Shown here: in pieces, positions 16,198-24,795 of the stretch
Layout: every line of letters begins with the position of its first letter
Numbering within the stretch: the stretch's first letter is position 1
The notes under the pieces: generated by a model
Told to the model about the DNA's origin: nothing
Seen by the model: the letters and a program-made list of their open reading frames with translations, nothing else
Databases searched by the model: none
Position numbers and translations under genes: made by a program
Source of the DNA: Ilumatobacteraceae bacterium
Lineage (GTDB): Bacteria > Actinomycetota > Acidimicrobiia > Acidimicrobiales > Ilumatobacteraceae
Direction of reading: 5' to 3'
NCBI GenBank assembly: GCA_025463305.1
Contig: JAOBWK010000062.1
Coordinates: 1-64,000, forward strand
DNA length: 64,000 nt

Positions 16198-16656
16198 TCA
16201 GCCGACGATGACGTTGGGCCGTTCGAGGCCCTGTGCCTCGCACAACGCGTAGTAGGCCGCGAGGGTGCCTGCGCCATCGGCGACGGACTCGATGTTGCCG
16301 TCGGCGTCGAGGTTGAGGTTGGCGCCGTACATGTGGAACCAGACCTGCGTGTCGTCCTCGATGCACGTGAGGGTGTGCACGGATCCGGCGGGCTCGTACA
16401 AGAAGGAGCCGGCGCGGTTCACGTAGTCGTACTCGGCGTACTTCCACGCGCCGCGGGTGGTGTAACCCCACACCGGCCCGGTGTGGCGATGCTTCTGCAC
16501 GGCGAAGCCGGACTGGAAGATGTTCTCGACGATCCACAGCCCCTCGGTGGGGCGGACCTGGAGGACGCGCAGCTTGTTGCCGTTGCCGATCTCGACCCAC
16601 GGCAGGTCGCTGGCGCCGATGTGCACTGCTTCTGGTGCGTGTTCAACGATTGTCAC
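16198..16656 (-). CDS. Cupin-fold 2,4'-dihydroxyacetophenone dioxygenase-like protein
   Basis: A 152-residue single-domain cupin. The metal-binding histidines of the cupin motif are visible in FAVQKHRHTGPVWGYTTRGAW, with the second motif in GSVHTLTC. It resembles the 2,4'-dihydroxyacetophenone dioxygenase family, which cleaves C-C bonds of hydroxy-ketones with iron. The exact substrate is not known. It is the last gene of a minus-strand group with an amidohydrolase and a CitE-like lyase (79 bases from the amidohydrolase), which suggests one catabolic pathway. Confidence 0.82.
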   Translation of the reverse strand: MTIVEHAPEAVHIGASDLPWVEIGNGNKLRVLQVRPTEGLWIVENIFQSGFAVQKHRHTGPVWGYTTRGAWKYAEYDYVNRAGSFLYEPAGSVHTLTCIEDDTQVWFHMYGANLNLDADGNIESVADGAGTLAAYYALCEAQGLERPNVIVG

Positions 16657-16735
16657 GGGGCCCCCTTCGGCTCGAACCTGATGGCACGGTATCGGATCGT
16701 CCCGTCACACGTCGGCACGTGCTGCGGGCCGACGC

Positions 16736-17827
16736 TCAGCGTGCGTACAGCGCCGCCGCGTTGGCGCCGAGGATCTGCGCGGCCTCGTCGTCGGGCACGC
16801 CCTCGAGCTGCGACGCGGCGGTGGCGCGCGAGTTCGGCCAGTCCGATCCGCCGTGGGGGAAGTCGGTCGACCACAGGATCTGGCTCACCCCGACCGCGTG
16901 ACGGTTCGACATGCCGTAGCGGTCCGTCACGAACGTCGCGAAGATGTTCCGGGCGAAGTAGTGGCTCGGCACCGCGTCGATCCGGGCGCGACCGCTCACG
17001 CTGGCGCGCAGGAAGCGGTCGTCCATCTGCTCTTTGACGTACGGGATCCACGACACGTCGACTTCGACGAGCACGAGCTGCAGGCCGGGGAAGCGATCGA
17101 AGACGCCGCCGTTGATGAACTGCGCGGCGCGGATCGGTGCATCGAAGAAACGCATGTCGCCGGTGAGCTTCATCCGCTTCTTGTCGCCCTGCGCTTCGGT
17201 GGCGAACGACACGTGGATCGACACCGGGACGTGCAGCGCCTCGGCCGTCGCCCAGAACCGATCGTCGTCGTCGGTCATCGCCTCGCCGCCGCTCGGGTAG
17301 CGGCCGAGCAGCGCGCCGCGCATCGTGCCGCGGGCCATCACCCGCTCGAGCTCGGCGATGGCCGCGTCGACGCCGACGGCGGGGATCATCGCCACGCCCC
17401 ACAGCCGTTCCGGATCGTGCGCGCAGAACTCGTGCAGCCAGTCGTTGTAGGCACGGATGCAGGCGAGGTGGTAGCCGGGGTCGTCGTTCGACCAGAACAG
17501 CTGGTTGGAGATGCGCGGCGTCGGATACAGCACTTCGGCGACGACGCCGTCGGCGTCCTGGTCGAGGAGCCGGCTGGCAGGGTCGTAGCCGCCGGGCCGC
17601 ACCTGCTCCCAGCGGATCCAGGCCGAACGCTCGTCGGCGGGGATGCCGGCCGAGCAGTTGCCGCCGAAGTTGATCGGATCGAGCGCACCCTCGAGGATCC
17701 ATGCGTCGCCCTGCTCGAGGTGCTCGACGCGTGGGGCGCGGTGGCGGTACTCCGCCGGCACCCGGCTGGTCCACAGATCGGGCGGCTCGTTGATGTGCGA
17801 GTCGGCGGAGATCAACCGCGGGCTCAT
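16736..17827 (-). CDS. Amidohydrolase family (metal-dependent hydrolase/decarboxylase)
   Basis: A 363-residue TIM-barrel protein of the amidohydrolase-2 (ACMSD-like) group. Signatures are ISADSHINEPPDLW at residues 6-19, with the His and Glu of the first metal site, the VPVSIHVSF strand with the second-site His, and LWSTDFPHGGSDWPNS near residue 320 with the catalytic Asp. Members hydrolyse or decarboxylate ring-derived acids. Its ATG overlaps the end of the upstream CitE-like gene by four bases, so the two are translationally coupled. Confidence 0.9.
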   Translation of the reverse strand: MSPRLISADSHINEPPDLWTSRVPAEYRHRAPRVEHLEQGDAWILEGALDPINFGGNCSAGIPADERSAWIRWEQVRPGGYDPASRLLDQDADGVVAEVLYPTPRISNQLFWSNDDPGYHLACIRAYNDWLHEFCAHDPERLWGVAMIPAVGVDAAIAELERVMARGTMRGALLGRYPSGGEAMTDDDDRFWATAEALHVPVSIHVSFATEAQGDKKRMKLTGDMRFFDAPIRAAQFINGGVFDRFPGLQLVLVEVDVSWIPYVKEQMDDRFLRASVSGRARIDAVPSHYFARNIFATFVTDRYGMSNRHAVGVSQILWSTDFPHGGSDWPNSRATAASQLEGVPDDEAAQILGANAAALYAR

Positions 17828-18768
17828 GACGCGCTCCCGACGAGGCCGAGCTCGCGTGCCCAGATCAGGTTCATCCGGGCCGAGCCGACGTGTGCCTGGT
17901 GCACGACGTGGACCTCGCCCTGACCGGGTTCGCCGAAGCGGATGCCGGGCCCGTCGCGCCCTTCGGCGTCATCGGCGAGGGCCACGAGCTCGGTCCAGAA
18001 CGCGATCTCCTCCACCGTTGGGGTGAAGGCCCGATGGGCGAACTCGATCTGGTAGGGACGGGTGATCATCATCCCGAAGTAGCCGAGGTCGCGCAGGTGG
18101 TTGCACCACGTCGTGAGTCCGTCGTGGTCGTCGAGGCGGCCGCCCCACATCCCGCTGATCGGCCATCGCACGCCGGCCGCGCGTGCGTCGACGAGCACCT
18201 TCTCGCGCAGGTACAGCGTCTCGGTGCCCTCCGCGGTCCAGCGGAAGCCGAGCGCCTGATGGATGTCGCCGAAGCGGGAGATCGCGCCGCCGAGGTAGGC
18301 GACGCGTGGCGACGCCATCGCGATCTCGTACGCCTCGCGGATCGACTGCGCGGTCTCGAGCACCGGATAGATGACGATGCTGTTGCGCGGCAGGTCGCGG
18401 TCGGTCTCGTAGCACGTGAGCATCGCGTCGAGGGCGACGATGTCGCCGGGGCCGGCCAGCTTCGGCAGCAGGATGCCCGTCAACCCGGGCCCGACGACGG
18501 CGTCCAGGTCGCGCATCGAGCAGCCCGTCGACATGCTCTGGATGCGCACGAAGCACATTGGCCCGCCGGAAGGAGGCCGCGCGTCGAGGAACGCGGCGAC
18601 GGCCTTGCGGGTGCGGACGCGCTCTGCTTCGGGGAACGGCGTACGCGGCTCTTCGATGTCGATGACGAGTGCGTCGGTGCCGAGATCGCCGGCCGCGGCC
18701 AACTGCTCGTCGTCGCTGCCCGGCACGAACAGCAGCGAGCGGATGGGCCGCGCGGTCGATTTGTCCAT
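17824..18768 (-). CDS. HpcH/HpaI aldolase / citrate lyase beta-like (CitE-like) protein
   Basis: A 314-residue TIM-barrel lyase. It begins with RSLLFVPGSDDEQL, followed by ALVIDIEEPRTPF (the Mg-binding acid strand, usually DLEDAV in CitE), the conserved CFVRIQS arginine strand, GILLPKLAG and a VIYPVLETAQSI segment. Enzymes of this group cleave or form CoA thioesters of hydroxy acids, such as malyl- or citramalyl-CoA; the substrate here is unknown. It is the first gene of the minus-strand cluster with the amidohydrolase and cupin genes. Confidence 0.88.
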   Translation of the reverse strand: MDKSTARPIRSLLFVPGSDDEQLAAAGDLGTDALVIDIEEPRTPFPEAERVRTRKAVAAFLDARPPSGGPMCFVRIQSMSTGCSMRDLDAVVGPGLTGILLPKLAGPGDIVALDAMLTCYETDRDLPRNSIVIYPVLETAQSIREAYEIAMASPRVAYLGGAISRFGDIHQALGFRWTAEGTETLYLREKVLVDARAAGVRWPISGMWGGRLDDHDGLTTWCNHLRDLGYFGMMITRPYQIEFAHRAFTPTVEEIAFWTELVALADDAEGRDGPGIRFGEPGQGEVHVVHQAHVGSARMNLIWARELGLVGSAS

Positions 18769-18862
18769 GGCCGCACGTTACGGATGGCGTCGAGTCGGCA
18801 TCGGGTCGTGGCGCATCGATCACGGCGCGGCGTGTCCGGGGGAGGGGGCATAGTCTCGGGTG

Positions 18863-19573
18863 ATGGACCGCAGGAGGGTGCTCGTCGTGCTGGCGGGCGT
18901 GCTCCTCGCGCTGGTGCTGGTGTCGGTGGCCACCGGTGGCGAGGTGCGGCTCTGGCACGCGGCGCCCGACAGCGGTGGCTACGACAACGCGACGTCGGTG
19001 ACCCAGCCGCTCGCGACGTTCCCGACGACACCGCCGAAGGGCCAAGAGTCGAGCAGCGAGCTACCCGGCTGGATCATCGTGGTGCTCCAGGTGCTCGTGG
19101 TCGTCGGCGCGCTCGCCATCGCCGCGTGGCTGGTGGTGGCGGCGTGGATCAATCGGCCGCATTGGACGTCGCGTCGCGTCGGGCGAAAGGACTTCGACGT
19201 GATGCCCGATGTCGCGTCGTCGATCTCCGACGACGCGGCCGAGCAGCGCGCCGCGCTGATGCGTGGTTCGCCGCGCAACGCCATCGTCGAGTGCTGGTTG
19301 CGGCTCGAGGGCGTGGTCGCGAGCGCGGGCCTGCCCAGGGATCCGGCCCACACGTCGTCGGAGTTCACCGAGCAGGTGCTCGGCGCGTACTCGGTCGATC
19401 CGGCGGCGATCGCATCGCTCGCCGCGCTGTACCGCGAGGCGCGCTTCTCGACGCACGTGATGGACGAGCAGGATCGTGCGGTGGCGGTGGCCGCGCTCGA
19501 CCGGCTGCACGACGGTCTGCGCACGTTCCTCGCCGCCGACACGCGTGGCGCCGCGGTGGAGGCCGCCACGTGA
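18863..19573 (+). CDS. DUF4129-type membrane protein
   Basis: A 236-residue protein with an N-terminal signal-anchor (VLVVLAGVLLALVLVSVA), an extracytoplasmic loop with a Thr/Pro stretch, a second membrane helix (IIVVLQVLVVVGALAIAAWL, about residues 70-90) and a cytoplasmic C-terminal domain. That domain (NAIVECWLRLEGVVASAGLP and DPAHTSSEFTEQVL) is typical of DUF4129, which accompanies MoxR and DUF58 proteins. It opens an operon of five overlapping or near-overlapping genes. ATG 18863 is used; a GTG lies one codon upstream. Confidence 0.85.
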   Translation: MDRRRVLVVLAGVLLALVLVSVATGGEVRLWHAAPDSGGYDNATSVTQPLATFPTTPPKGQESSSELPGWIIVVLQVLVVVGALAIAAWLVVAAWINRPHWTSRRVGRKDFDVMPDVASSISDDAAEQRAALMRGSPRNAIVECWLRLEGVVASAGLPRDPAHTSSEFTEQVLGAYSVDPAAIASLAALYREARFSTHVMDEQDRAVAVAALDRLHDGLRTFLAADTRGAAVEAAT

Positions 19574-20058
19574 ACAACACCTGGGTGCCGCGCCTCATCG
19601 TCTTCTCGATCGTCGCGGTGCTCGCCGAGGTCTCGCTGGTGCTCAACGGGATGGGGCCGCGAGTGCTGCTCGTGGGCGCGGTGCTGCTCGTCGGGGGCGC
19701 CGTGGCGTGCGTCGCGTTCGACATCGGCAGCCTGGTCAGCCCGCCCGCATGGCCGCGCTCGACCCTGTCGCAGTACGGGTCCGCTGGCGTCGAACAGCGG
19801 GTCGGCACGCTGCGGATGCTGCTGCGCAACGAGCGCCGCTCCGACGGCTACAGCATCCGCCTCTACGACGCGCTCGTCGGGTTGATCGACGACTGGTTGC
19901 TCGCCGAGCACAACGTCGACCGCGCCGTGGACCCGGCCGAGGCGCGACGCCTGATCGGGCCGGAGCTGGTGACCTTCATCGAGTCCGGGCTGACGGTCCG
20001 CACGATGAGCGACACGCAGTCGGTGGCGAGGATCGTCACCCTGATCGAGAACCTGTGA
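19570..20058 (+). CDS. Membrane protein of the MoxR/DUF58 operon
   Basis: A 162-residue protein with two N-terminal transmembrane helices (LIVFSIVAVLAEVSLVL and VLLVGAVLLVGGAVACVAF) and a cytoplasmic helical C-terminal domain. The GTG start overlaps the upstream stop by four bases (GTGA), so translation is coupled. No family name can be given; by position it belongs to the MoxR-DUF58 system. Confidence 0.82.
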   Translation: MNNTWVPRLIVFSIVAVLAEVSLVLNGMGPRVLLVGAVLLVGGAVACVAFDIGSLVSPPAWPRSTLSQYGSAGVEQRVGTLRMLLRNERRSDGYSIRLYDALVGLIDDWLLAEHNVDRAVDPAEARRLIGPELVTFIESGLTVRTMSDTQSVARIVTLIENL

Positions 20059-20071
20059 CCCGGAGGTGGCC

Positions 20072-21079
20072 ATGACAGCTCAACCGAACGACGACCACGC
20101 GCCGGAGCTCGGCCTCGACGAGGTGTCGCGCCTCGCCGCTGCCGTGCTCGACGAGGTGGAGGTCGCAGTCGTCGGCAAGCGAGCCGCGCTGGGCATCGTG
20201 CTCAGCGGCATCCTCGCCGGCGGCCACGTGCTGCTGGAGGACTTCCCGGGGCTGGGCAAGACGCTGGCGGCGCGGTCGTTCGCGCAGACGCTCGGGCTCC
20301 GCTTCACGCGTGCGCAGTTCACGCCCGACCTGTTGCCCGCCGACCTCACCGGATCCTTCGTCTACGACCAGCGCGTCGGGGAGTTCTCGTTCCGCCAGGG
20401 ACCACTGTTCACCGGGCTGCTGCTGGCCGACGAGATCAACCGCACGCCACCCAAGACGCAGGCCGCGCTGCTGGAGGCGATGCAGGAGCGCCAGATCACC
20501 GTCGAGGGGCAGACCTTCGCGCTGGAGTCGCCCTTCCACGTGCTCGCCACCGCCAACCCGGTCGAGTACGAGGGCACGTACCCGCTCCCCGAGGCCCAGC
20601 TCGACCGGTTCATGCTGCGCGTCAGCTTCGGCTACCCGACCGCCGACGAGGAGTGGGACGTCCTCCGCCGCCGCACCGCGCGCCGCCACGAGGAGCAGAC
20701 GCTGCGCCAGATCACGGACGCGACGACGCTGCTGGCGATGCAGGCGGCGATCGAACGCGTCGAGGTCGACGAGAGCATCGGGCGCTACTGCGTCGCGCTG
20801 GTCGCCGCGACCCGCAGCCACCCCCACGTGATGATGGGCTCGTCGCCCCGTGGGTCGCTGGCGCTGATGCTCGCGGCGCGTGCGTACGCGGTCATCGACG
20901 GGCGCGACTACGTGACGCCCGAGGACGTGAAGGTCGTGGCAGAGCCCGTGCTCGCCCATCGCATCACGGTCAAGCCCGAGCTGTGGATGAGCAAGGCCTC
21001 CGGGTCGTCGGTGGTGGCCAGCGTCGTGTCGACCGTACCCACCCCGTCAGCGCTCGAGCCGGGCGTCGTGCGCCCGTGA
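20072..21079 (+). CDS. MoxR-family AAA+ ATPase
   Basis: A 335-residue AAA+ chaperone-like ATPase. The Walker A motif is in EDFPGLGKTLAARSF (about residues 55-69), the Walker B in LLLADEINRTPPKTQ, sensor 1 in HVLATANPVEYEG and the lid in YVTPEDVKVVAEPVLAHRI. MoxR proteins help mature metal-cofactor or secreted protein complexes together with DUF58 and VWA-type partners. An SD (GGAGG) lies five bases before the ATG at 20072. The gene ends by overlapping the start of the DUF58 gene. Confidence 0.95.
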   Translation: MTAQPNDDHAPELGLDEVSRLAAAVLDEVEVAVVGKRAALGIVLSGILAGGHVLLEDFPGLGKTLAARSFAQTLGLRFTRAQFTPDLLPADLTGSFVYDQRVGEFSFRQGPLFTGLLLADEINRTPPKTQAALLEAMQERQITVEGQTFALESPFHVLATANPVEYEGTYPLPEAQLDRFMLRVSFGYPTADEEWDVLRRRTARRHEEQTLRQITDATTLLAMQAAIERVEVDESIGRYCVALVAATRSHPHVMMGSSPRGSLALMLAARAYAVIDGRDYVTPEDVKVVAEPVLAHRITVKPELWMSKASGSSVVASVVSTVPTPSALEPGVVRP

Positions 21080-22416
21080 TGTCCGACGCGTTCGCCGCCG
21101 TCGATCGGGCGCCGGCCGAACCGGGATGGCGCCCGACAGCGGCCCACGTGCGCTGCTCGGTGGCGGCCATCGTCATGGCGTTGGTGGCCGTGCTCGTGCG
21201 CCGTCCCGATCTGCTCGTGCTCGGCGCACCGCTCGCGATCGTCGCCGGCTGGTCGTCCCTGGGCCGGCCCGGGCGCACGCCGTCGGTCACCCATCGGCTC
21301 GCCGATCCCGTGGTGCGCGAGGGCCAGGCGACGACGTGGAGCGCGGACTTCGACGGACCCGCGGAAGCCGACTCGATCGTCGCGGTGATGCCGGAGGCTC
21401 GCTGGATCGAGACCTACACCGCCAGGGGCGCGGACCCGACGACGGGGGTCGTCGCGGCCGCCGTGGTCGACGGGCACGCAGTCGTGTCGATGACGGTGCG
21501 CTCGATCCGCTGGGGCCAGCACCGGGTCGAGCGCGCGACCATCGTCGCGTCGAGCGCCTGGGGTGCGTTCACCTGGGTCCATCGCACGCCGCAGTCGCCG
21601 CTGATCAGCCTCCCGCTGCCCGCAACGTTCGACTCGTCGGCGACGATCCGTCGCTCGAACGGGCTCGTCGGCCTCGATCGCTCGTCGCGCCCAGGTGATG
21701 GGCTGGAGTTCGCCGGCATCCGCCCGTTCCAGGCGGGTGACCGCATGCGGCGGATCAACTGGGCCCGGTCGCTGCGGGCGGGGAGCCTGCACGTGACGTC
21801 GACATGGGCGGATCAGGACACGCTCGTGGTGCTCGAGGTCGATGCCACCGACGACGTCGGTGGGAGCGAAGGCGTCGACGGACAGGCCTCCAGCCTCGAC
21901 CTCGCGGTGCGCGCCGCTGGCGCGATCGCCGAGCACCACGTGCAGCGCGGCGACCGGGTGATGTTGCGGATCATCGGATCGTCCGGCTCGAAGTCGGTGC
22001 CGGCCGCCACCGGTCGCGCCCATCTCCGACGGATCCTCGACACGCTCGCCGCGGTGCGGGCCGGTTCGGACCCGCGTGGCCTGCAGTCGCGTGGGCGGCT
22101 CGCCGTGCCCGCCGACTCGCTGGTGATCCTGCTGACGCCGCTCGTCACGAGGGCGCCGCTCGACCGGGCCGTGGCCCTCGCCCGTCGCGGGGTGACGGTG
22201 GCCGTCGTCGACACGCTGCCGGATCACGTCACCGAGGACGACGATCCGGTGACGGCGCTCGCCTGGCGGATCCGGCTGCTCGAACGGCGGCGCGAGGTGC
22301 GCATCGCCGAGCAGGCCGGCGTCGCGGTGGTGCCGTGGCGCGGGCCGGGCAGCCTCGACCAGTTCCTGCGCGACGTCGCCCGACGCGCATCGGCACCGCG
22401 GTTGTCGAGCCGATGA
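21079..22416 (+). CDS. DUF58 domain-containing protein
   Basis: A 445-residue protein with two N-terminal membrane helices (about residues 25-65), an Ig-like or beta-rich extracytoplasmic part, and the DUF58 signature DGLEFAGIRPFQAGDRMRRI NWARSLRAG near residue 210-240, followed by a VWA-like fold (DTLVVLEVDATDD). DUF58 proteins are the usual partners of MoxR ATPases. The ATG at 21079 overlaps the MoxR stop codon. The downstream gene begins inside its last codons, so all five genes of this operon are coupled. Confidence 0.92.
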   Translation: MSDAFAAVDRAPAEPGWRPTAAHVRCSVAAIVMALVAVLVRRPDLLVLGAPLAIVAGWSSLGRPGRTPSVTHRLADPVVREGQATTWSADFDGPAEADSIVAVMPEARWIETYTARGADPTTGVVAAAVVDGHAVVSMTVRSIRWGQHRVERATIVASSAWGAFTWVHRTPQSPLISLPLPATFDSSATIRRSNGLVGLDRSSRPGDGLEFAGIRPFQAGDRMRRINWARSLRAGSLHVTSTWADQDTLVVLEVDATDDVGGSEGVDGQASSLDLAVRAAGAIAEHHVQRGDRVMLRIIGSSGSKSVPAATGRAHLRRILDTLAAVRAGSDPRGLQSRGRLAVPADSLVILLTPLVTRAPLDRAVALARRGVTVAVVDTLPDHVTEDDDPVTALAWRIRLLERRREVRIAEQAGVAVVPWRGPGSLDQFLRDVARRASAPRLSSR

Positions 22417-22961
22417 GCCTCGTCTCGCCGGCGCAGCAGCGCCTTGATCGCGCCCGGGCGACATCGGCCCAACGCGTCGTGCTCGCGGTCGTGGCGATCG
22501 TGTCGCCGGTCGTCGCCTGCGTGTGCATCGGGTCGGTCTCGCACCACGCCACCGCCGTCGTGGCCGTGCTCATCGGCATCGTCGCGCTCGGCTCGACGGT
22601 CCGCCCGGACACCCACGTCGGCTCGCTCGTGGTCGTCGGTGTGGTCTGGTACTGGCTGGCGTGCATCGACGACACCGCGTCGCCGTGGTCGCTGCTGGTC
22701 GCCGCCGCGCTGTTCGCCTTCCACACCTCGACGGCCCTGATCGCCACCGTGCCGAACAGCGCCACCGTCGACGGCGAGACCCTCGGGCGTTGGCTGCGGC
22801 GCAGCACGATCGTGATGGCTGCGACGGTCGCCGTCTGGCTGCTCGTCGTGCTGCTGTCGCACCGTCACGCGGCGGGCAGCCCGGCCTTGTCGCTCGTCGC
22901 GCTGGTGGCGCTGGTCGCCGTGGCGTTGTCGCTGCGCCGACGCAGCACGGCTCGAGACTGA
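22413..22961 (+). CDS. Four- to five-helix membrane protein, last gene of the MoxR operon
   Basis: A 182-residue integral membrane protein with about five hydrophobic helices (VVLAVVAIVSPVVACVCI, AVVAVLIGIVALGS, SLVVVGVVWYWLACI, SLLVAAALFAFHTSTALI, then two C-terminal ones). The ATG overlaps the DUF58 stop (ATGA). No family is recognised. The classic transglutaminase-like partner of such operons is missing here, and this protein may mark a shortened version of the system. Confidence 0.78.
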   Translation: MSLVSPAQQRLDRARATSAQRVVLAVVAIVSPVVACVCIGSVSHHATAVVAVLIGIVALGSTVRPDTHVGSLVVVGVVWYWLACIDDTASPWSLLVAAALFAFHTSTALIATVPNSATVDGETLGRWLRRSTIVMAATVAVWLLVVLLSHRHAAGSPALSLVALVALVAVALSLRRRSTARD

Positions 22962-22967
22962 ACCACG

Positions 22968-23318
22968 TCAGGCGGACGCGGCGCTCCACGCCGGCTTGCC
23001 GCCCGCGGCGTTCGACGTGATGTCCGGGCCGACGATGAGGAAGTGGACCTCCTCGTCGGCGAGGGGGCAGTGCTCGACGCCGCGTGGCACGACGAACAGG
23101 TCGCCCTCGTCGAGCTCGACGTTGCCCGTGCGGAGCTGGATCGTCAGGTGGCCGTGCAGGATCAGGAACGTCTCCTCCTGATCGGCGTGGGCGTGCCAGT
23201 TGGTGGAGCCGATGCCCTTGGCCACCTTGAACAGGCTGCCGTTCGCTTCGCCGACAACCCGTTGCGACCAGAACTCGGTGAGCGATGCGGCAGCGGGGGC
23301 GAGGGCGATCTTGTCCAT
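22968..23318 (-). CDS. Cupin domain-containing protein
   Basis: A 116-residue single cupin. Motif 1 is NWHAHADQEETFLILHGHL (two His and a Glu as metal ligands) and motif 2 is FVVPRGVEHCPLADEE. The family covers sugar isomerases, dioxygenases and regulatory sensors, so no substrate can be given. The ATG at 23318 begins a compact product starting MDKIALAPAA. It converges on the MoxR operon with only six bases between stop codons. Confidence 0.85.
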   Translation of the reverse strand: MDKIALAPAAASLTEFWSQRVVGEANGSLFKVAKGIGSTNWHAHADQEETFLILHGHLTIQLRTGNVELDEGDLFVVPRGVEHCPLADEEVHFLIVGPDITSNAAGGKPAWSAASA

Positions 23319-23449
23319 GCATCGAACGTAACGAGCCGGTGAGCGAAGGCGCAGCCGACATCGACCTCCAGCCGGGTGCCACCGGTACCACGAGCGGTGA
23401 CAGGAGTCGCGCAACGATGGACAGGAAACCGGCGTGTATGGTCGCGCGG

Positions 23450-24664
23450 ATGAGACGACGACTGATGGTCGGTCTGGCCGCCTCCGGTGCGCTCTTGATG
23501 GGTGCGTGCGGTGATCGCTCCGCCGTGGCACCGCAGGCCGTGTCGGCGAGCGACGTCGCATCGAGCGTGGCAACGCCGACACCGGGCACCGACGCTGCTC
23601 CCGTCAGCGACACCGCCGTGCCCAGCACGCCGGTGCCCACCGATCCGGGGTACTCCAGCGATGTGACAGCGGTTCCATCGCCACCAGGGACCGTGGTCGA
23701 CACCGTGCTCGACACGGTGGCCGTCGATCCGGCGAACACGCTCGACGTGCCATCGGTGGGGGCGAGCTCGCCGGACGACGCGATCGCCTCCGCCAACGCC
23801 GTCACGGCCGACGACCCCGTTCCACTCGAGGTCGACGCGGCGGCAGATCCCGTCGCCGCCGAGACCGCGATCCGCTTCGCGTTCCAGCACTGGATCCTGC
23901 TCGACCTCGACAAGAACGTGCGCGCCTCGTTGATGGAGAACGGCGAGGCCAACGTCGACCACATCGATCAGGAGATGCACTCGCTGAGCGGGCTGCTCGG
24001 CTGCGCGCGGGTCGCGGTCGATGGCGTCGAGCCATCCGATCCGTCCCACGCCGTCGTGCAGTTCCGGATGCTGTGCGGGCAGGTCGTGTCGTCGTACTTC
24101 CCGTCCGCGATCGTCGGTGGCGCGGTGTTCGCCGACGGCAGCTGGCGCATCGATCGCGGCACCATCTGCTACCTCGCGTTCGCCACGGGCGCCGACTGCG
24201 CCGGGAACCTGATCGACACCCCGACGCCCGCCACCACCTTCACGCTGTCGCCCGTTCCCGACGGGTTCAGCCTCAGCGACTACACCGACGACGCGATTGC
24301 CCCGCCCGGCGAGGGACCCGTGATGGTCACCACCGTCACGGTGCCTGCTGGCGGCCTGCCGATCCCCGGCGACTCCACGTGGGGGAAGGCCGGCGACGCG
24401 AACGTGGGCTTCTCGATCTCCACGGAGGTGATGAAGGGCGTGTCGGAGCTGACCGACGACGACATGGCTCGGGTGCTCGCAGCGAGCCACTTCGGTGCGC
24501 CGAACGGCGAACCCGTCACGATCGGCGGTCGACCCGGACGGATCGAGGACGACGGGGTCACCGTTGCGCTCGTGTTCGTGCGCGCCGACGATGTGCTCGT
24601 GCAAGTGCGCGGGTACCAGGTGTCCACCGACGTGGTCCTGGCCGCCGCCACGGCGATCCACTGA
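23450..24664 (+). CDS. Secreted lipoprotein of unknown function
   Basis: A 404-residue exported lipoprotein. The signal peptide MRRRLMVGLAASGALLMGAC ends in a lipobox. A Thr/Ser/Pro/Asp-rich linker covers about residues 25-120; a conserved-looking helical region (FAFQHWILLDLDKNVRASLM) follows and resembles the low-molecular, SnoaL/NTF2-like domains seen in many actinobacterial lipoproteins. The C-terminal third carries several beta strands. The ATG at 23450 is chosen because the signal peptide begins there. Confidence 0.72.
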   Translation: MRRRLMVGLAASGALLMGACGDRSAVAPQAVSASDVASSVATPTPGTDAAPVSDTAVPSTPVPTDPGYSSDVTAVPSPPGTVVDTVLDTVAVDPANTLDVPSVGASSPDDAIASANAVTADDPVPLEVDAAADPVAAETAIRFAFQHWILLDLDKNVRASLMENGEANVDHIDQEMHSLSGLLGCARVAVDGVEPSDPSHAVVQFRMLCGQVVSSYFPSAIVGGAVFADGSWRIDRGTICYLAFATGADCAGNLIDTPTPATTFTLSPVPDGFSLSDYTDDAIAPPGEGPVMVTTVTVPAGGLPIPGDSTWGKAGDANVGFSISTEVMKGVSELTDDDMARVLAASHFGAPNGEPVTIGGRPGRIEDDGVTVALVFVRADDVLVQVRGYQVSTDVVLAAATAIH

Positions 24665-24795
24665 GGTGAGCGCGGCCGCTCACTCAACGGGGCGATGGAC
24701 GGTGACGCAAGGCCAGGATCCGACTTGCGGCACGATCGGTCTGCCAGGCTCTGCGAGGCTATGACAGGGAGTTGGCACAGCCGATCCGAGAGGGG

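Noticed and set aside
17890..20058. 722-codon open frame on the + strand
   Set aside because: Mostly antisense to the CitE-like gene; only its last 162 codons from the GTG at 19570 are a real gene, listed separately.
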